A DNA stretch of 64,000 bases from Pseudomonas sediminis (GCF_039555755.1 NZ_CP154631.1:2542001-2606000); one strand, 5' to 3'. Shown: positions 16,823-27,092, counted from the first letter of the stretch. Numbers and translations are program-made. The notes: generated by a model from the letters alone, not told the origin.

Positions 16823-18430
16823 TCAATGGCGGAAGTGACGCATGCCGGTAAACACCATCGCGATACCGGCTTCATCGGCAGCCGCGATCACCTCGTTGTC
16901 GCGCATCGAGCCACCCGGCTGGATCACCGCGGTGATGCCGGCCTTGGCAGCGTTGTCGATGCCGTCGCGGAAGGGGAAGAAGGCGTCCGAGGCCATCACC
17001 GCGCCCGGTACCGGCAGGCCAGCGTGCTCGGCCTTGATGCCAGCGATGCGGGCGGAGTTGACGCGGCTCATCTGGCCGGCGCCGACGCCGACGGTCTGAC
17101 GGTTCTTGGCGTAGACGATGGCGTTGGATTTGACGAACTTGGCCACTTTCCAGGCGAAGATCAGGTCGTGGATTTCCTGCTCGCTCGGCGCGCGCTGGGT
17201 GACGATCTTCAGGTCTTCTGCCTTGATCATGCCGATGTCGCGGCTCTGTACCAGCAGACCGCCATTGACGCGCTTGAAGTCCCAGCCCGCAGCGCGCTCG
17301 GCCGGCCATTCGCCGCATTCGAGCAGGCGCACGTTGGCCTTGGCTGCCACCACTTCACGAGCGGCAGCGCTGATTTTCGGGGCGATGATCACTTCGACGA
17401 ACTGACGCTCGACGATGGCCTGGGCGGTTTCGCCGTCCAGTTCGCGGTTGAAGGCGATGATGCCGCCGAACGCCGATTCGGTGTCAGTGGCGTAGGCCAG
17501 GTCGTAGGCCTTGCGGATGCCGCCTTCGTCTTCCGGTACCACGGCGACGCCGCAGGGGTTGGCGTGCTTGACGATGACGCAGGCCGGTTTGACGAAGCTC
17601 TTCACGCATTCCAGCGCGGCGTCGGTGTCGGCGACGTTGTTGAACGACAGTTCCTTGCCTTGCAGCTGCACGGCGGTGGAAACGCTGGCTTCGCCCTTCT
17701 TCGCCTCGACATAGAACGCCGCGCTCTGGTGCGGGTTCTCGCCGTAGCGCATTTCCTGCGCCTTGATGAACTGGCTGTTGAAGGTGCGCGGGAAGGCGCC
17801 ACGGCCTTCGGTGGACAGGGTGCCCGCCGCCTGGTCGATGGTGCCCAGGTAGTTGGCGATCATGCCGTCGTAGGCCGCGGTGTGTTCGAAGGCCTTCAGG
17901 GCCAGGTCGAAGCGCTGGGCGTAGCTCAGGCCGCCGGCCTTGAGGGAGGCGACGATGCCGGCGTAGTCGCCGGTGTTGACCACGATGGCGACGTCCTTGT
18001 GGTTCTTCGCTGCGCTGCGGACCATGGTCGGGCCGCCGATGTCGATGTTCTCGATGGCGTCGGCCAGGTCGCAATCAGGCTTGGCCACGGTGGCTTCGAA
18101 GGGATAGAGGTTTACCGCCACCAGGTCGATCGGCTTGATGCCGTGCTCGTCCATCACTGCGCCGTCCAGGGCGCGACGACCGAGGATGCCGCCGTGAATC
18201 TTCGGGTGCAGGGTCTTCACGCGGCCGTCCATCATCTCCGGGAAACCGGTGTAGTCAGCCACTTCCACTGCGGCTACGCCGTTGTCCTTGAGCAGCTTGT
18301 AGGTACCACCGGTGGAGAGAATCTCGACACCGAGGGCGGCCAGTTCGCGAGCGAATTCGAGGACGCCAGTCTTGTCGGAAACGCTGATCAGCGCGCGGCG
18401 CACGGGCAGAAGGGTGGTCTGGTCGGTCAT
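16823..18430 (-). CDS. purH: Bifunctional AICAR formyltransferase / IMP cyclohydrolase
   Basis: A 535-aa enzyme doing the last two steps of IMP synthesis. The N-terminal MGS-like cyclohydrolase domain ([24 protein letters not shown]…) is followed by the AICAR transformylase domain, with [13 protein letters not shown] [14 protein letters not shown] and the catalytic [13 protein letters not shown] block. The start [12 protein letters not shown] at 18430 matches the family length; an ATG four codons earlier (18442) is possible. A strong intrinsic terminator for the minus strand ends only about 30 bases upstream of the start codon, so control of purH by read-through or by a promoter very close to the gene deserves attention. 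Confidence 0.96.
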   Translation of the reverse strand: MTDQTTLLPVRRALISVSDKTGVLEFARELAALGVEILSTGGTYKLLKDNGVAAVEVADYTGFPEMMDGRVKTLHPKIHGGILGRRALDGAVMDEHGIKPIDLVAVNLYPFEATVAKPDCDLADAIENIDIGGPTMVRSAAKNHKDVAIVVNTGDYAGIVASLKAGGLSYAQRFDLALKAFEHTAAYDGMIANYLGTIDQAAGTLSTEGRGAFPRTFNSQFIKAQEMRYGENPHQSAAFYVEAKKGEASVSTAVQLQGKELSFNNVADTDAALECVKSFVKPACVIVKHANPCGVAVVPEDEGGIRKAYDLAYATDTESAFGGIIAFNRELDGETAQAIVERQFVEVIIAPKISAAAREVVAAKANVRLLECGEWPAERAAGWDFKRVNGGLLVQSRDIGMIKAEDLKIVTQRAPSEQEIHDLIFAWKVAKFVKSNAIVYAKNRQTVGVGAGQMSRVNSARIAGIKAEHAGLPVPGAVMASDAFFPFRDGIDNAAKAGITAVIQPGGSMRDNEVIAAADEAGIAMVFTGMRHFRH

Positions 18431-18460
18431 TTCACTATCCATCAGAGCGGGGATATCAGC

Positions 18461-18486
18461 AAAAAAGGCGGCTCATGCGGGCCGCC
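18461..18486 (-). terminator. Intrinsic terminator between fis and purH
   Basis: On the minus strand, the stem GGCGGC (from 18486 down to 18481) pairs with GCCGCC (18472–18467), followed at once by six U (A-run at 18461–18466). It lies between the fis stop (18505) and the purH start (18430). Confidence 0.85.
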
Positions 18487-18504
18487 CTTTTCGGGAGTTC
18501 GGGG

Positions 18505-18825
18505 TTACAGCAGATCGTACTGCTTGAGCTTCTTGCGCAGCGTGCCACGGTTCAGGCCGAGCAGTTCGGAAGCTTTGGTCTGGTTACCTTTCACGTGATT
18601 CATGACGGTTTCCAGCAGCGGCGCTTCGACTTCGGTGAGCACCAGGTTGTACACGTCGGTGACGTCCGCGCCCTCGAGGTGGGCGAAGTAATTGTGCAGC
18701 GCCTTCTCCACGGCGCCGCGCAGGGTCTGACCCTCTTCGCTCGGCGTGTTCAGGTGCTGTTTAAGGCTGGTGTTGTCACTCACGGGTGCAATTCCACTCA
18801 CTAGGGTCTCTGTCATCAACGTCAT
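18505..18825 (-). CDS. fis: DNA-binding protein Fis
   Basis: A 106-aa nucleoid-associated DNA-bending protein. The C-terminal helix-turn-helix is intact: [20 protein letters not shown] then [15 protein letters not shown], nearly the textbook Fis sequence. The start at 18825 overlaps the dusB stop by four bases (ATGA). The dusB–fis operon is the conserved gammaproteobacterial arrangement, and fis is usually strongly growth-phase controlled. The terminator directly after fis fits the end of this operon. Confidence 0.97.
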   Translation of the reverse strand: MTLMTETLVSGIAPVSDNTSLKQHLNTPSEEGQTLRGAVEKALHNYFAHLEGADVTDVYNLVLTEVEAPLLETVMNHVKGNQTKASELLGLNRGTLRKKLKQYDLL

Positions 18826-19820
18826 GCGGCCACCTCGTTTCCATCGTTATGCCGTTCGCTGAAGAACTCGCGAACGTTGGCGCACTGTGCGTCCGTACTG
18901 TCCAGACGGTTGAACTGGGCGCGAAACTCCCTGGCGCCCGGCAGGGTTGCGAGATACCAGCCGACATGCTTGCGGGCGATGCGTACGCCCATCAATTCGC
19001 CGTAGAAGGCGTGCAGTGCGGCCAGGTGTTCCAGCAGGATGCGTTCCACTTCGAGCAGGCTCGGTGCCGGCAGGGTTTCGCCGGTACGCAGGTAGTGCTC
19101 GATTTCACGGAATATCCATGGCCGCCCCTGGGCGGCACGGCCAATGAGCAGGGCGTCGGCGCCGGTGGCGTCGAGCACGGCCTTGGCTTTTTGTGGGGAG
19201 TCGATGTCGCCGTTGGCGAACACCGGAATCGATATCGCCTGCTTGATGGCGGCGATGGTGTCGTACTCGGCTTCGCCGGTATACAGATCGGCGCGGGTAC
19301 GACCGTGGACGGAAAGCGCAGCAATGCCAGCATCTTCGGCGATCTTCGCTACAGTGATGCCGTTCTTGTTCTGCCGATCCCAGCCAGTGCGAATCTTCAG
19401 GGTCACCGGCACGTCCACCGCACCGACTACCGCATCGAGGATTTCACGTACCAGGGGCTCGTCACGCAGCAGCGCGGAGCCGGCGGCCTTGTTGCAGACC
19501 TTCTTGGCCGGGCAACCCATGTTGATATCGATGATCTGCGCGCCCAACTCGACGTTCTTGCGCGCGGCGTCGGCCATCATCTGCGGGTCGCCGCCGGCGA
19601 TCTGTACCGAACGCGGCTCGGGGTCACCGGCGTGCATCAAACGCAGGCTGGACTTGCGGCTATTCCACAGGCGCACATCGCTGGTGACCATCTCCGACAC
19701 CACCAGGCCAGCGCCGAGACGGCGGCACAGCTGGCGGAACGGACGATCGGTGACGCCGGCCATGGGAGCCAGGATCAACCGATTGGGCAATGTGTAGGGG
19801 CCAATACGTGGGGCCGACAT
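18822..19820 (-). CDS. dusB: tRNA-dihydrouridine synthase DusB
   Basis: A 332-aa FMN-dependent enzyme that reduces uridine to dihydrouridine in the tRNA D-loop. The start at 19820 gives [20 protein letters not shown], the family's normal beginning; the longer frame runs into repeat DNA. The Dus signature is present: [10 protein letters not shown], the active-site block [20 protein letters not shown] (catalytic Cys) and [10 protein letters not shown]. It is followed by fis with a 4-bp overlap. A copy of the long structured repeat lies about 70 bp upstream of its start. Confidence 0.95.
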   Translation of the reverse strand: MSAPRIGPYTLPNRLILAPMAGVTDRPFRQLCRRLGAGLVVSEMVTSDVRLWNSRKSSLRLMHAGDPEPRSVQIAGGDPQMMADAARKNVELGAQIIDINMGCPAKKVCNKAAGSALLRDEPLVREILDAVVGAVDVPVTLKIRTGWDRQNKNGITVAKIAEDAGIAALSVHGRTRADLYTGEAEYDTIAAIKQAISIPVFANGDIDSPQKAKAVLDATGADALLIGRAAQGRPWIFREIEHYLRTGETLPAPSLLEVERILLEHLAALHAFYGELMGVRIARKHVGWYLATLPGAREFRAQFNRLDSTDAQCANVREFFSERHNDGNEVAA

Positions 19821-19889
19821 GGGGCGTCCCTGCTTGTTGGTGCGCAGTTGAGACAAAGGGCGATCGACACCTGTCCTCCACTGTGTCCT

Positions 19890-20033
19890 GAGATTCTGTT
19901 CAAAGCCTGCTGCGCGTCGGCCAGGCGGCGTTGAAGTCAGACTCAGAATGCTCATTTACAGACAGTAAACTGCGCTTCTTCGCCCGACTTCGCCTTGCCT
20001 GGCTCTAGCTCGCGAGACTTTGAACAGATTCTC
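19890..20033 (+). repeat. Long structured dispersed repeat, copy A
   Basis: A 144-bp nested inverted repeat. The outer stem 19890–19905 pairs with 20018–20033 (15 of 16). The invariant segment CTGCTGCGCGTCGG is at 19907–19920 and its facing invariant segment CTCTAGCTCGCGAG at 20003–20016. The middle stem is GCCAGGC (19920–19926)/GCCTGGC (19997–20003), the inner stem GAAGTC/GACTTC and the apical stem TTTAC/GTAAA. It lies between the DUF3426 gene and dusB. The rest of 19821–20191 holds nothing I can identify. Confidence 0.85.
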
Positions 20034-20191
20034 GGGGAAACGATGGTGGTTCGGTGCTCGCGAAAGGGTGGGCATGATACCCGCTCTGGATGACCGGATA
20101 AAGGTCGTTTTGAACAAATTCTGAACAGCTATGGGCTTATCGCCAGTAGTTAGATAAAGGGCCTGCGACCACGGGTCGCGGCCCCTTCAGG

Positions 20192-21466
20192 CTACTCGGG
20201 GGAATGGAAGCTGAGGCTGTAGTTAACCGCGCGCGTGCCCGGGTCGAGGATGTCCAGGGAGATGTGAATGGGCGTCTGCGGCGGCATTTCGCTCTGCCCG
20301 GCCAGCTCGCCAGCAAGGTACTCGCTGGGTTTGAAGCGACGACTGGCGACCAGTTGGCCGCCCAGGTCGGCGAAGCGCATCTCCAGCAGCGGGAAGGGCT
20401 GGGCGAAGGAGGCGCGGTTATAGAGGATGGCGTCGACGATCAGCGCGCCGGAGAACTCCGGGTGGCTGCGCACTACCAGGTTGCTGCTGCGAATCTGGCT
20501 GATGTCGACTTTCGACGGCAGGCTGCAACCGATGTTCGGGCACAGCTGTTCGAACCAGGGGCGATAACGGTCCTGGCGCGCCAATTCGTCGAAGTTGTAG
20601 GCCGCGTACTGCGCCAGCAGGCCGCCCACCGCCAGCAGATTGAGCAGGCCCCAGCCGAACAGGCGACCCCAGGATGTGCCCTGTGGCTGGCGCCAGTCGA
20701 GTTGCAAGGGCTCGTCGTCCAGTTCGAACAGGCGCTCCTCGCGCAGGCCCGGCTCGTTACGCGCTACCTTGGGGTCTTCACGTTCCGTGCGCAGGTCTTC
20801 GTCCTGTCGCTCCGGCTCGTCGGGTTCGTCATCGAGGTTACCCAGGCGCGGCTCATCGGCTTCGTCGAGGTCGTCGGCGATGGGCTGCTGCTTGCGGGGT
20901 GTGACGGGGGTGGACTCAATGGCGGCTTTGGGCTCCGGTGCAAGTGCGGGCTCTGGCTGTTCCTCGGTAGGCTGCAATTCGAAGCTGTCGCGCTCGCGCT
21001 TGACTGGTTCGTCGCGCAGCAGGGCTTCGGCCCAGGCTTCGTCGTGCGCATCTTCGCGTTCATCTGTCGCGCGGCTGCCGAAGTTCTCGGCATAGCGCGG
21101 CGCCTGTTCCAGCGCGAGGAACTGCTGCGACAGCTGTTGTTCCTGCTCTTCCAGCTTGGCCAGTTCCTCATCGAGGTCGAGGCTGTCCAGGTCGAGGTCG
21201 TCATGAATCCACAGGGTGTCGGCGGCGGGCTTGGCCGCTGGCGGCTTGGGGCGGGTTTCGGGTTGAGCTTTGACCGGAGCGCTTGCCGTTTTGGCTGCCA
21301 CTGGCGCAGGTGCGGCTGCACGGGGGCCGAACAGTTGCTCGACAGCGTTGAACACGTGCAGGCAGGCGCCGCAGCGTACGGCACCATGGGCAGCAGCCAG
21401 CTGCGCCTGACTGACGCGGAAGCTGGTACGGCAATTGGGGCACTGGGTGACGTGGCTTTCGCTCAT
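20192..21466 (-). CDS. Zinc-ribbon and DUF3426 domain membrane protein
   Basis: A 424-aa protein often annotated as an MJ0042-type zinc-finger protein. The N-terminus from 21466 holds two CxxC pairs (CPNCRTSF and CGACLHVF, about residues 9–37), a zinc ribbon. A long acidic, proline-rich linker (E/D/P/K rich, about 55–255) follows, then a membrane helix (LFGWGLLNLLAVGGLLAQYA) and a C-terminal DUF3426 domain that ends in a beta-rich fold (VVRSHPEFSGALIVDAILYN). Its function is not established. In Pseudomonas it usually sits beside prmA, as here (54 bp apart, same strand). Confidence 0.85.
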   Translation of the reverse strand: MSESHVTQCPNCRTSFRVSQAQLAAAHGAVRCGACLHVFNAVEQLFGPRAAAPAPVAAKTASAPVKAQPETRPKPPAAKPAADTLWIHDDLDLDSLDLDEELAKLEEQEQQLSQQFLALEQAPRYAENFGSRATDEREDAHDEAWAEALLRDEPVKRERDSFELQPTEEQPEPALAPEPKAAIESTPVTPRKQQPIADDLDEADEPRLGNLDDEPDEPERQDEDLRTEREDPKVARNEPGLREERLFELDDEPLQLDWRQPQGTSWGRLFGWGLLNLLAVGGLLAQYAAYNFDELARQDRYRPWFEQLCPNIGCSLPSKVDISQIRSSNLVVRSHPEFSGALIVDAILYNRASFAQPFPLLEMRFADLGGQLVASRRFKPSEYLAGELAGQSEMPPQTPIHISLDILDPGTRAVNYSLSFHSPE

Positions 21467-21519
21467 GCGCGGGTCCGGAAAATCCAAGCAGCTAGTCTAA
21501 CGCAACGATTGCGCGCGGT

Positions 21520-22398
21520 TCAGCGCTTGACGCCGCTGATGCGCACCCAGCCGTCTTTGACGGCCGTTGGGTCGAGGTCGAACGCACCTGCGTAGGCGGC
21601 GCGGACTTCCTCGGCCTGTTCGGCGAGGATACCCGACAGCGCCAGGCGTCCACCGCCTTTGACCAGCGCGGTGATCTGAGGTGCCAGGGAAACCAGCGGG
21701 CCAGCGAGGATGTTGGCGACGACCACGTCGGCGGGTTGTTGCGGCATGTCGGCGGGCAGATAGACCGGGACGCGGGCAGGGTCGATACCGTTGCGCGAGG
21801 CATTGTCGCGCGAAGCTTCCAGCGCCTGCGGGTCGATATCGGTGCCCACTGCCTGCGGTGCGCCGAGCAGCAGGGCAGCGATGGCGAGGATGCCTGAGCC
21901 GCAACCGAAGTCGATCACGCTGCAGTTATCGAGCTTCTGACTGTCGAGCCATTCCAGGCATAGTGCGGTGGTCGGGTGAGTGCCGGTGCCGAAGGCCAGG
22001 CCCGGATCGAGCAGCAGGTTCACCGCATCCGGTTCCGGGGCGGCGTGCCAGCTCGGTACGATCCACAGGCGCTGGCCAAAGCGCATCGGCTGGAAGCCAT
22101 CCATCCAGCTGCGTTCCCAGTCCTGATCCTCGATACGCTCGACATGATGCTCCGGCAATGCGCCGCCACACAGCAGTTGCAGGTGGGCAAGCAGCGCGGT
22201 TTCGTCGGTATCAGCTTCGAACAGGGCCAGCAGGTGGGTGTTTGACCACAGCGGCGTGGTGCCCAGATCCGGCTCGAAGATCGGCTGATCTTCAGCATCC
22301 ATGAAGGTTACCGACACGGCGCCGACTTCCAGCAGGGCGTCCTCGTAGGTTTCTGCCTGCTCAGGTGTGATGGCGAGACGGACTTGTAACCAGGGCAT
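21520..22398 (-). CDS. prmA: Ribosomal protein L11 methyltransferase
   Basis: A 292-aa SAM-dependent enzyme that trimethylates ribosomal protein L11 at several sites. The start at 22398 has a GAGG site and gives [20 protein letters not shown], the PrmA N-terminal domain that recognises L11. The methyltransferase core shows [20 protein letters not shown] (SAM loop, near residue 160) and the PrmA-specific [15 protein letters not shown]. It is followed by the DUF3426 gene. The gap to accC upstream holds a hairpin and a long structured repeat. Confidence 0.95.
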   Translation of the reverse strand: MPWLQVRLAITPEQAETYEDALLEVGAVSVTFMDAEDQPIFEPDLGTTPLWSNTHLLALFEADTDETALLAHLQLLCGGALPEHHVERIEDQDWERSWMDGFQPMRFGQRLWIVPSWHAAPEPDAVNLLLDPGLAFGTGTHPTTALCLEWLDSQKLDNCSVIDFGCGSGILAIAALLLGAPQAVGTDIDPQALEASRDNASRNGIDPARVPVYLPADMPQQPADVVVANILAGPLVSLAPQITALVKGGGRLALSGILAEQAEEVRAAYAGAFDLDPTAVKDGWVRISGVKR

Positions 22399-22488
22399 GA
22401 GAAACCTCGAAAGCATGTGGAACGGTTTGGCCGCGCAGCTTACTTGAACGGATGGCCGGCCGGCCAGTTCGGCTATCGGCCGGAAACG

Positions 22489-22516
22489 ACAAGGGCCGCC
22501 CGAGGGCAGCCCTTGT
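22489..22516. terminator. Strong GC hairpin between accC and prmA
   Basis: ACAAGGGCCGCC (22489–22500), loop CGAG, then GGCAGCCCTTGT (22505–22516): an 11-of-12 bp stem. On the minus strand it follows accC and structured repeat B and is followed by CGTTTCC rather than a long U-run, so its strength as a terminator is uncertain. Confidence 0.6.
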
Positions 22517-22529
22517 GTAGCACTTCAGT

Positions 22530-22706
22530 CATGACCTCGCGAGCTAGAGCGAGACAAGGCAAAAACGGTCGAGGGAGCGGAGCTTACATTTGTAAGTGAG
22601 CATTGCTCGTTCCACTCGCCCTTCGGGCCGCGCTAAAGCGCGTTAGCTGCAAGCAGCTTGCCGAGATCGTTTTTAACGCCGTATCGCCGACGCGCAGCAG
22701 GTCATG
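22530..22706 (-). repeat. Long structured dispersed repeat, copy B (inverted, enlarged)
   Basis: A 177-bp copy in opposite orientation to A and C. Outer stem CATGAC (22530–22535)/GTCATG (22701–22706). Invariant segments lie at 22687–22700 and 22536–22549 (complements of those in A). Inner stem AAAAACGGTC (22561–22570)/GATCGTTTTT (22665–22674, one wobble). Apical stem CTTAC/GTAAG near 22582–22597. An insert of about 50 bp (about 22608–22660) contains three small hairpins. It fills most of the gap between accC and prmA. Confidence 0.8.
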
Positions 22707-22709
22707 GAC

Positions 22710-24065
22710 TCAGTGCTTGTCCATACCCAGTTTCTTTTCCAGGTAATGGATGTTGACGCCACCTTTGACGAAACCCTTGTCGCGGGTCAGGTCGCGGTGC
22801 AGTGGCACGTTGGTCTTGATGCCGTCGACCACTATCTCGTCCAGGGCATTACGCATGCGCGCCATGGCTTCGTCGCGGTCCTTGCCGAAGGTGATCAGCT
22901 TGCCGATCAGCGAGTCGTAGTGCGGCGGGACGCTGTAGCCGCTGTACAGGTGCGAGTCGACGCGCACGCCATTACCGCCCGGAGCATGGAAATGCTTGAC
23001 CTTGCCGGGGCTGGGCATGAAGTTGTCCGGGTCTTCGGCGTTGATCCGGCACTCGACCGAGTGACCGAGAATCTTCACGTCTTCCTGCTTGATCGACAGC
23101 TTGTTGCCAGCGGCGATGCTGAGCATCTCCTTGACGATGTCGATGCCGGTGACCATCTCGGTGACCGGGTGCTCCACCTGGACGCGGGTGTTCATCTCGA
23201 TGAAATAGAAACGACCGTCTTCATAGAGGAACTCGAAGGTGCCGGCGCCGCGGTAGCCGATCTCGACGCAGGCATCGACGCAGCGCTTGAGCACTTCGGC
23301 GCGGGCCTTCTCGTCGATCAGCGGGGCCGGAGCCTCTTCGATCACCTTCTGGTGACGGCGCTGCAGCGAGCAGTCACGGTCATACAGGTGAATCGCGTTG
23401 CCCTGGCCGTCGGAGAGCACCTGGACTTCCACGTGGCGCGGGTTGCCGAGGAATTTTTCCAGATAGACCATCGGGTTGCCGAACGCTGCACCGGCTTCGG
23501 TGCGGGTCAGCTTGGCCGATTTGATCAGGTCTTCTTCCTTGTGCACCACGCGCATGCCGCGGCCACCACCACCACCAGCGGCCTTGATGATCACCGGGTA
23601 GCCCACTTCACGGGCGATACGCAGCGCTTCTTCCTCGTCTTCCGGCAGCGGGCCGTCGGAGCCGGGAACCACCGGTACGCCGGTTTTGATCATGGCTTCC
23701 TTGGCCGACACCTTGTCGCCCATCAGGCGGATCACGCTGGCGGTCGGGCCGATGAAGGCGAAACCGGAGTTCTCCACCTGTTCGGCGAAGTCGGCGTTCT
23801 CGGCGAGGAAGCCGTAGCCCGGGTGAATGCCGGTGGCTCCGGTCAGCTCAGCGGCGCTGATGATTGCCGGGATGTTCAGATAGGACTGTGCGCCAGGTGC
23901 CGGACCAATGCAGACGGACTCGTCGGCCAGGCCCAGGTGCATCAGTTCGCGGTCGGCGGTGGAGTGCACGGCCACCGTCTTGATACCCAGCTCCTTGCAG
24001 GCGCGCAGGATACGCAGGGCGATTTCGCCACGGTTGGCGATAAGGACTTTTTCCAGCTTCTGCAT
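22710..24065 (-). CDS. accC: Acetyl-CoA carboxylase biotin carboxylase subunit
   Basis: A 451-aa ATP-grasp enzyme that carboxylates biotin on AccB, the first half of malonyl-CoA formation. The start [20 protein letters not shown] at 24065 is the family N-terminus. Visible parts: the glycine-rich lid [16 protein letters not shown], the active-site block [20 protein letters not shown] and the C-terminal [16 protein letters not shown]. It lies 17 bp downstream of accB on the same strand, the conserved accBC operon, with aroQ upstream. Confidence 0.97.
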   Translation of the reverse strand: MQKLEKVLIANRGEIALRILRACKELGIKTVAVHSTADRELMHLGLADESVCIGPAPGAQSYLNIPAIISAAELTGATGIHPGYGFLAENADFAEQVENSGFAFIGPTASVIRLMGDKVSAKEAMIKTGVPVVPGSDGPLPEDEEEALRIAREVGYPVIIKAAGGGGGRGMRVVHKEEDLIKSAKLTRTEAGAAFGNPMVYLEKFLGNPRHVEVQVLSDGQGNAIHLYDRDCSLQRRHQKVIEEAPAPLIDEKARAEVLKRCVDACVEIGYRGAGTFEFLYEDGRFYFIEMNTRVQVEHPVTEMVTGIDIVKEMLSIAAGNKLSIKQEDVKILGHSVECRINAEDPDNFMPSPGKVKHFHAPGGNGVRVDSHLYSGYSVPPHYDSLIGKLITFGKDRDEAMARMRNALDEIVVDGIKTNVPLHRDLTRDKGFVKGGVNIHYLEKKLGMDKH

Positions 24066-24082
24066 TGCAGGCTCCCCGTGCA

Positions 24083-24544
24083 TCAAACGATGGTGAACAG
24101 GGGTTGGTCGTACTCAACCGGCTGGCCGTTTTCCACCAGGATGGATTCGATCACACCGCTGGCTTCGGCTTCGATGTGGTTCATCATCTTCATGGCTTCG
24201 ACGATGCAGAGGATGTCGCCTTTCTTCACGGTCTGACCGACTTCGACGAAGTTGGCAGAGGTCGGCGAAGCGGCGCGGTAGAAGGTGCCGACCATCGGCG
24301 AGCGAGCAACTGTGCCGTTCAGCTTCGGTGCGGCGGCCGGAGCGGCTTCAGCGCCCGGAGCGGCTGCGGCGACAGGCGCTGCTACCGGAGCTGGTGCTGG
24401 CGCGTACATCGGCTGCGGGGCATAGGCCGGTTGTTTGCTGTGACGGCTGATGCGTACGGACTCTTCGCCCTCTTTGATCTCCAGCTCGTCGATACCGGAC
24501 TCTTCCAGCAGCTCGATCAGTTTCTTGACTTTACGGATATCCAT
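24083..24544 (-). CDS. accB: Acetyl-CoA carboxylase biotin carboxyl carrier protein
   Basis: The 153-aa carrier that holds biotin for acetyl-CoA carboxylase. The N-terminal helix region ([20 protein letters not shown]) is followed by an Ala/Pro-rich flexible linker (about 40–75) and the biotinyl domain with the biotin-accepting lysine K119 in [12 protein letters not shown]. It is cotranscribed with accC, which follows directly. aroQ lies 50 bp upstream on the same strand. Confidence 0.98.
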   Translation of the reverse strand: MDIRKVKKLIELLEESGIDELEIKEGEESVRISRHSKQPAYAPQPMYAPAPAPVAAPVAAAAPGAEAAPAAAPKLNGTVARSPMVGTFYRAASPTSANFVEVGQTVKKGDILCIVEAMKMMNHIEAEASGVIESILVENGQPVEYDQPLFTIV

Positions 24545-24594
24545 GAATGGTCAACTCCCAGAGGTGAGGTAGGACTTGTCTACCAGGCTACGCG

Positions 24595-25041
24595 TCAGGC
24601 GCGCCCGGTCAGTTGTTCGAGTGCCGCTTCCAAGGCCAGCCGATAACCGCTGGCGCCAAGGCCGCAGATCACCCCTACTGCAACGTCGGAGAAGTAGGAG
24701 TGATGGCGGAAAGGTTCACGCTTGTGCACGTTGGACAGGTGCACTTCGATGAATGGGATGCTCACCGCCAGCAATGCGTCACGTAATGCGACGCTTGTAT
24801 GGGTAAAAGCGGCAGGATTGATCAGGATAAAGTCGACGCCTTCACCCTTTGCGGCGTGAATGCGGTCGATCAGTTCGTATTCGGCATTGCTCTGCAGGTA
24901 CAGCAGATGATGGCCAGCCTCGCGTGCGCGCTGCTCCAGATCCTGGTTGATTTCGGCGAGGGTGGTGGCGCCATATTTGTCGGGCTCGCGGGTGCCCAGC
25001 AGATTCAGATTGGGGCCGTGTAGCACCAGTAGGGTGGCCAT
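24595..25041 (-). CDS. aroQ: Type II 3-dehydroquinate dehydratase
   Basis: A 148-aa shikimate-pathway enzyme that converts 3-dehydroquinate to 3-dehydroshikimate; type II enzymes are dodecamers. The N-terminal [20 protein letters not shown] includes the catalytic tyrosine loop. [20 protein letters not shown] and [20 protein letters not shown] hold the active-site Asn and His residues. Its place before accBC matches other Pseudomonas. Several AroQ paralogues are common in the genus, so a number (aroQ1) cannot be assigned here. Confidence 0.96.
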   Translation of the reverse strand: MATLLVLHGPNLNLLGTREPDKYGATTLAEINQDLEQRAREAGHHLLYLQSNAEYELIDRIHAAKGEGVDFILINPAAFTHTSVALRDALLAVSIPFIEVHLSNVHKREPFRHHSYFSDVAVGVICGLGASGYRLALEAALEQLTGRA

Positions 25042-25227
25042 GGTCGCGTTCCTTGTTGTTCGGGCTGCGCAGGACTATGCCGCAGCTGCGCGATGTCAGC
25101 AATAGTCGACACGATGCCTGCTGTTTGCGGCAGAAATATGACTATAGCGTTGGTTTCGGTCGTTGCCAGGCGCTAGCGATGATCGTCTTGGCGGCGTTCA
25201 GCTACCTGGGGATGGTCTGAAATAGTC

Positions 25228-25293
25228 GTCATTCCCGCGAAGGTGGGAATCCAGACCCCGCAGTACCTGGACTCCCGCCTTCGCGGGAGTGAC
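25228..25293. repeat. Inverted repeat, GTCATTCCCGCGAAGG family
   Basis: GTCATTCCCGCGAAGGTGGG from 25228 pairs with the mirrored CTCCCGCCTTCGCGGGAGTG ending at 25293; each arm also carries a smaller internal hairpin. This is the widely dispersed TCATTCCCGC type of palindrome. It lies 15 bp past the dsbD stop and may end the dsbD message. Confidence 0.75.
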
Positions 25294-25307
25294 GGTTTGG
25301 GGCTCTT

Positions 25308-27092
25308 TCAGCGTTTTCCTAGGCGGCTACTTGCCTGATCCAGGCGGCCTGCGAAGGTGGCGGCATTGATCTCACCTACGACACGCAGATCGAGTAATTC
25401 GTCACCATTGCCGGCGAACAGCTGGATGGCTGGCGGGCCAAACAGCTTGTAACGGTCCAGCAGGGCGCGCTGGGCGGCGTTGCTTTCGGTGATATCGAAG
25501 CGGATCAGGCGCCAGCCGGCCAGTTTACTGCCGACTTCGGCATTGCCGAATACCTCACGCTCGATGACCTTGCAGCTGATGCACCAGTCAGCATACCAGT
25601 CCAGCAGCAGCGGCTGGCCGCTGGCTTTGGCCTCGGCCAGTGCGGCGTCCAGTTCGGTGGGGCTACTCAGGGTTTGCCAGGCACCGCTCTTGGCGCTGCT
25701 CTGGCTGGCACCGGTCTGCAACTGGCCGAGCGGCTTGAGCGGATCGCTCGCACCCTGCAATGCACCGACCCAGGCGGCCAGGGCATAGACCAGCAACGCC
25801 AGACCGGCGATCTGACCGAGCTTCTGTCGATGCGTTTTGGGACCTAACTCCAGCGCGCCGAGGAATACTGCCACGCCACCCGCCAGCAGGCCCCACAGGG
25901 CCAGGCTGAGACTGCCCGGCAGCACGCGTTCGAGCAGCCACACCGAAACGGCCAGCAGCAGTACGCCGAAGGCATTACGCACTGTGACCATCCAGGTGCC
26001 GGTTTTCGGCAGCAGTGCACCACCGCCCACGGCGAACAGCACCAGCGGCGTGCCCATGCCGAGGCCGAGCGCTAGCAGTTTCAGGCCGCCGCCCAGGGCA
26101 TCGCCACTGGCGCTGATATAAAGCAGGGCGCCGGCCAGCGGTGCGGAAACGCAGGGGCTGACCAACAGGCTGGAAAGGACGCCGAGCAGTGCGGCATTCA
26201 CGTGCGAACCGCCGTGAGTCTTGCCGGCCAGGCGATCCAGCGGTTCGCTGAGGAAACGGGGCAGGCGCAGCTCGAACAGGCCGAACATGGCCAGGGCGAA
26301 GAACGCGAAGAACGCGGCGAAAGGCACCAATACCCAAGCCGATTGCAGGCGAGCCTGCAGATTGAGGCCCGCGCCGAACAGCCCCATCAGCGTGCCGAGA
26401 ATGGCGAAGCAGGCGGCCATCGGCAGGACATAGGCCAGTGACAGGGTCAGGCTGCGTACGCCCCCCAGTTGGCCGCGCAGTACTACCCCGGAAAGAATCG
26501 GCAGCATGGGCAGCACGCAGGGCGTGAAGGTCAATGCCAGGCCGCCGAGGAAGAACAGCGCCAGCTCCTTCCAGTTCCAGTTGGTCGCGACAGGTGCTGC
26601 ATCGCCGCTGGCAGCCGGCATATCACCGATCTCGATGAACTCGGTCTCCGGCGGATAGCACAGGCCCTTGTCGGCGCAGCCTTGATAGCCGACCTGCAGG
26701 CGCAGCGGGCGCTCGTCCGGGTTGTCCAGCGGCAGGCGGATATCCAGTACGCCGTAATAAACCTCGACATCGCCGAAGAACTCGTCGTGCTTGGCCTGGC
26801 CGGCGGGCAGCTCGGCCTCGCCGAGCACCAGATCGGCCGGCTCGACGCTGAAGTTGAAGCGGTGGCGGTAGAGGTAGTAACCCTCGGCGGCGACGAAGCG
26901 CAGGGTCACCGCCTGGGCATCGCTGCTGACCAGGCTCAGCTTGAAGGCTTCGCGTACTGGCAGGAAATCACTGCTGTTGTTCAGCGGTGCACCAATCGGC
27001 GACGCGGCCGGGCGCTGATCGAACAGGCCAGCGCTGGCAGGAAGACTCAGGCAGAGCAGAAGCAGGGGAAGTAACAGTCGACGCAGTGACAT
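25308..27092 (-). CDS. dsbD: Thiol:disulfide interchange protein DsbD
   Basis: A 594-aa inner-membrane electron carrier moving reducing power from cytoplasmic thioredoxin to periplasmic partners (DsbC, DsbG, cytochrome c maturation). The start at 27092 opens a signal peptide (LRRLLLPLLLLCLSLPASAG). The N-terminal periplasmic domain has its cysteine pair in GCADKGLCYPP. The membrane domain has FTPCVLPMLPILSG and SPCVSAPLAGALLY, each with a redox Cys. The C-terminal thioredoxin-like domain ends with CISC at 504–507 (DWYADWCISC). All three redox pairs are present. Confidence 0.95.
   Translation of the reverse strand: MSLRRLLLPLLLLCLSLPASAGLFDQRPAASPIGAPLNNSSDFLPVREAFKLSLVSSDAQAVTLRFVAAEGYYLYRHRFNFSVEPADLVLGEAELPAGQAKHDEFFGDVEVYYGVLDIRLPLDNPDERPLRLQVGYQGCADKGLCYPPETEFIEIGDMPAASGDAAPVATNWNWKELALFFLGGLALTFTPCVLPMLPILSGVVLRGQLGGVRSLTLSLAYVLPMAACFAILGTLMGLFGAGLNLQARLQSAWVLVPFAAFFAFFALAMFGLFELRLPRFLSEPLDRLAGKTHGGSHVNAALLGVLSSLLVSPCVSAPLAGALLYISASGDALGGGLKLLALGLGMGTPLVLFAVGGGALLPKTGTWMVTVRNAFGVLLLAVSVWLLERVLPGSLSLALWGLLAGGVAVFLGALELGPKTHRQKLGQIAGLALLVYALAAWVGALQGASDPLKPLGQLQTGASQSSAKSGAWQTLSSPTELDAALAEAKASGQPLLLDWYADWCISCKVIEREVFGNAEVGSKLAGWRLIRFDITESNAAQRALLDRYKLFGPPAIQLFAGNGDELLDLRVVGEINAATFAGRLDQASSRLGKR

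Noticed and set aside
15326..18598. A 1090-aa open frame on the plus strand across purD and purH
   Set aside because: It is antisense to two textbook purine genes and has the low-complexity Gly/His/Asp/Val-rich make-up of mirror frames in GC-rich DNA; there is no start site or family similarity.
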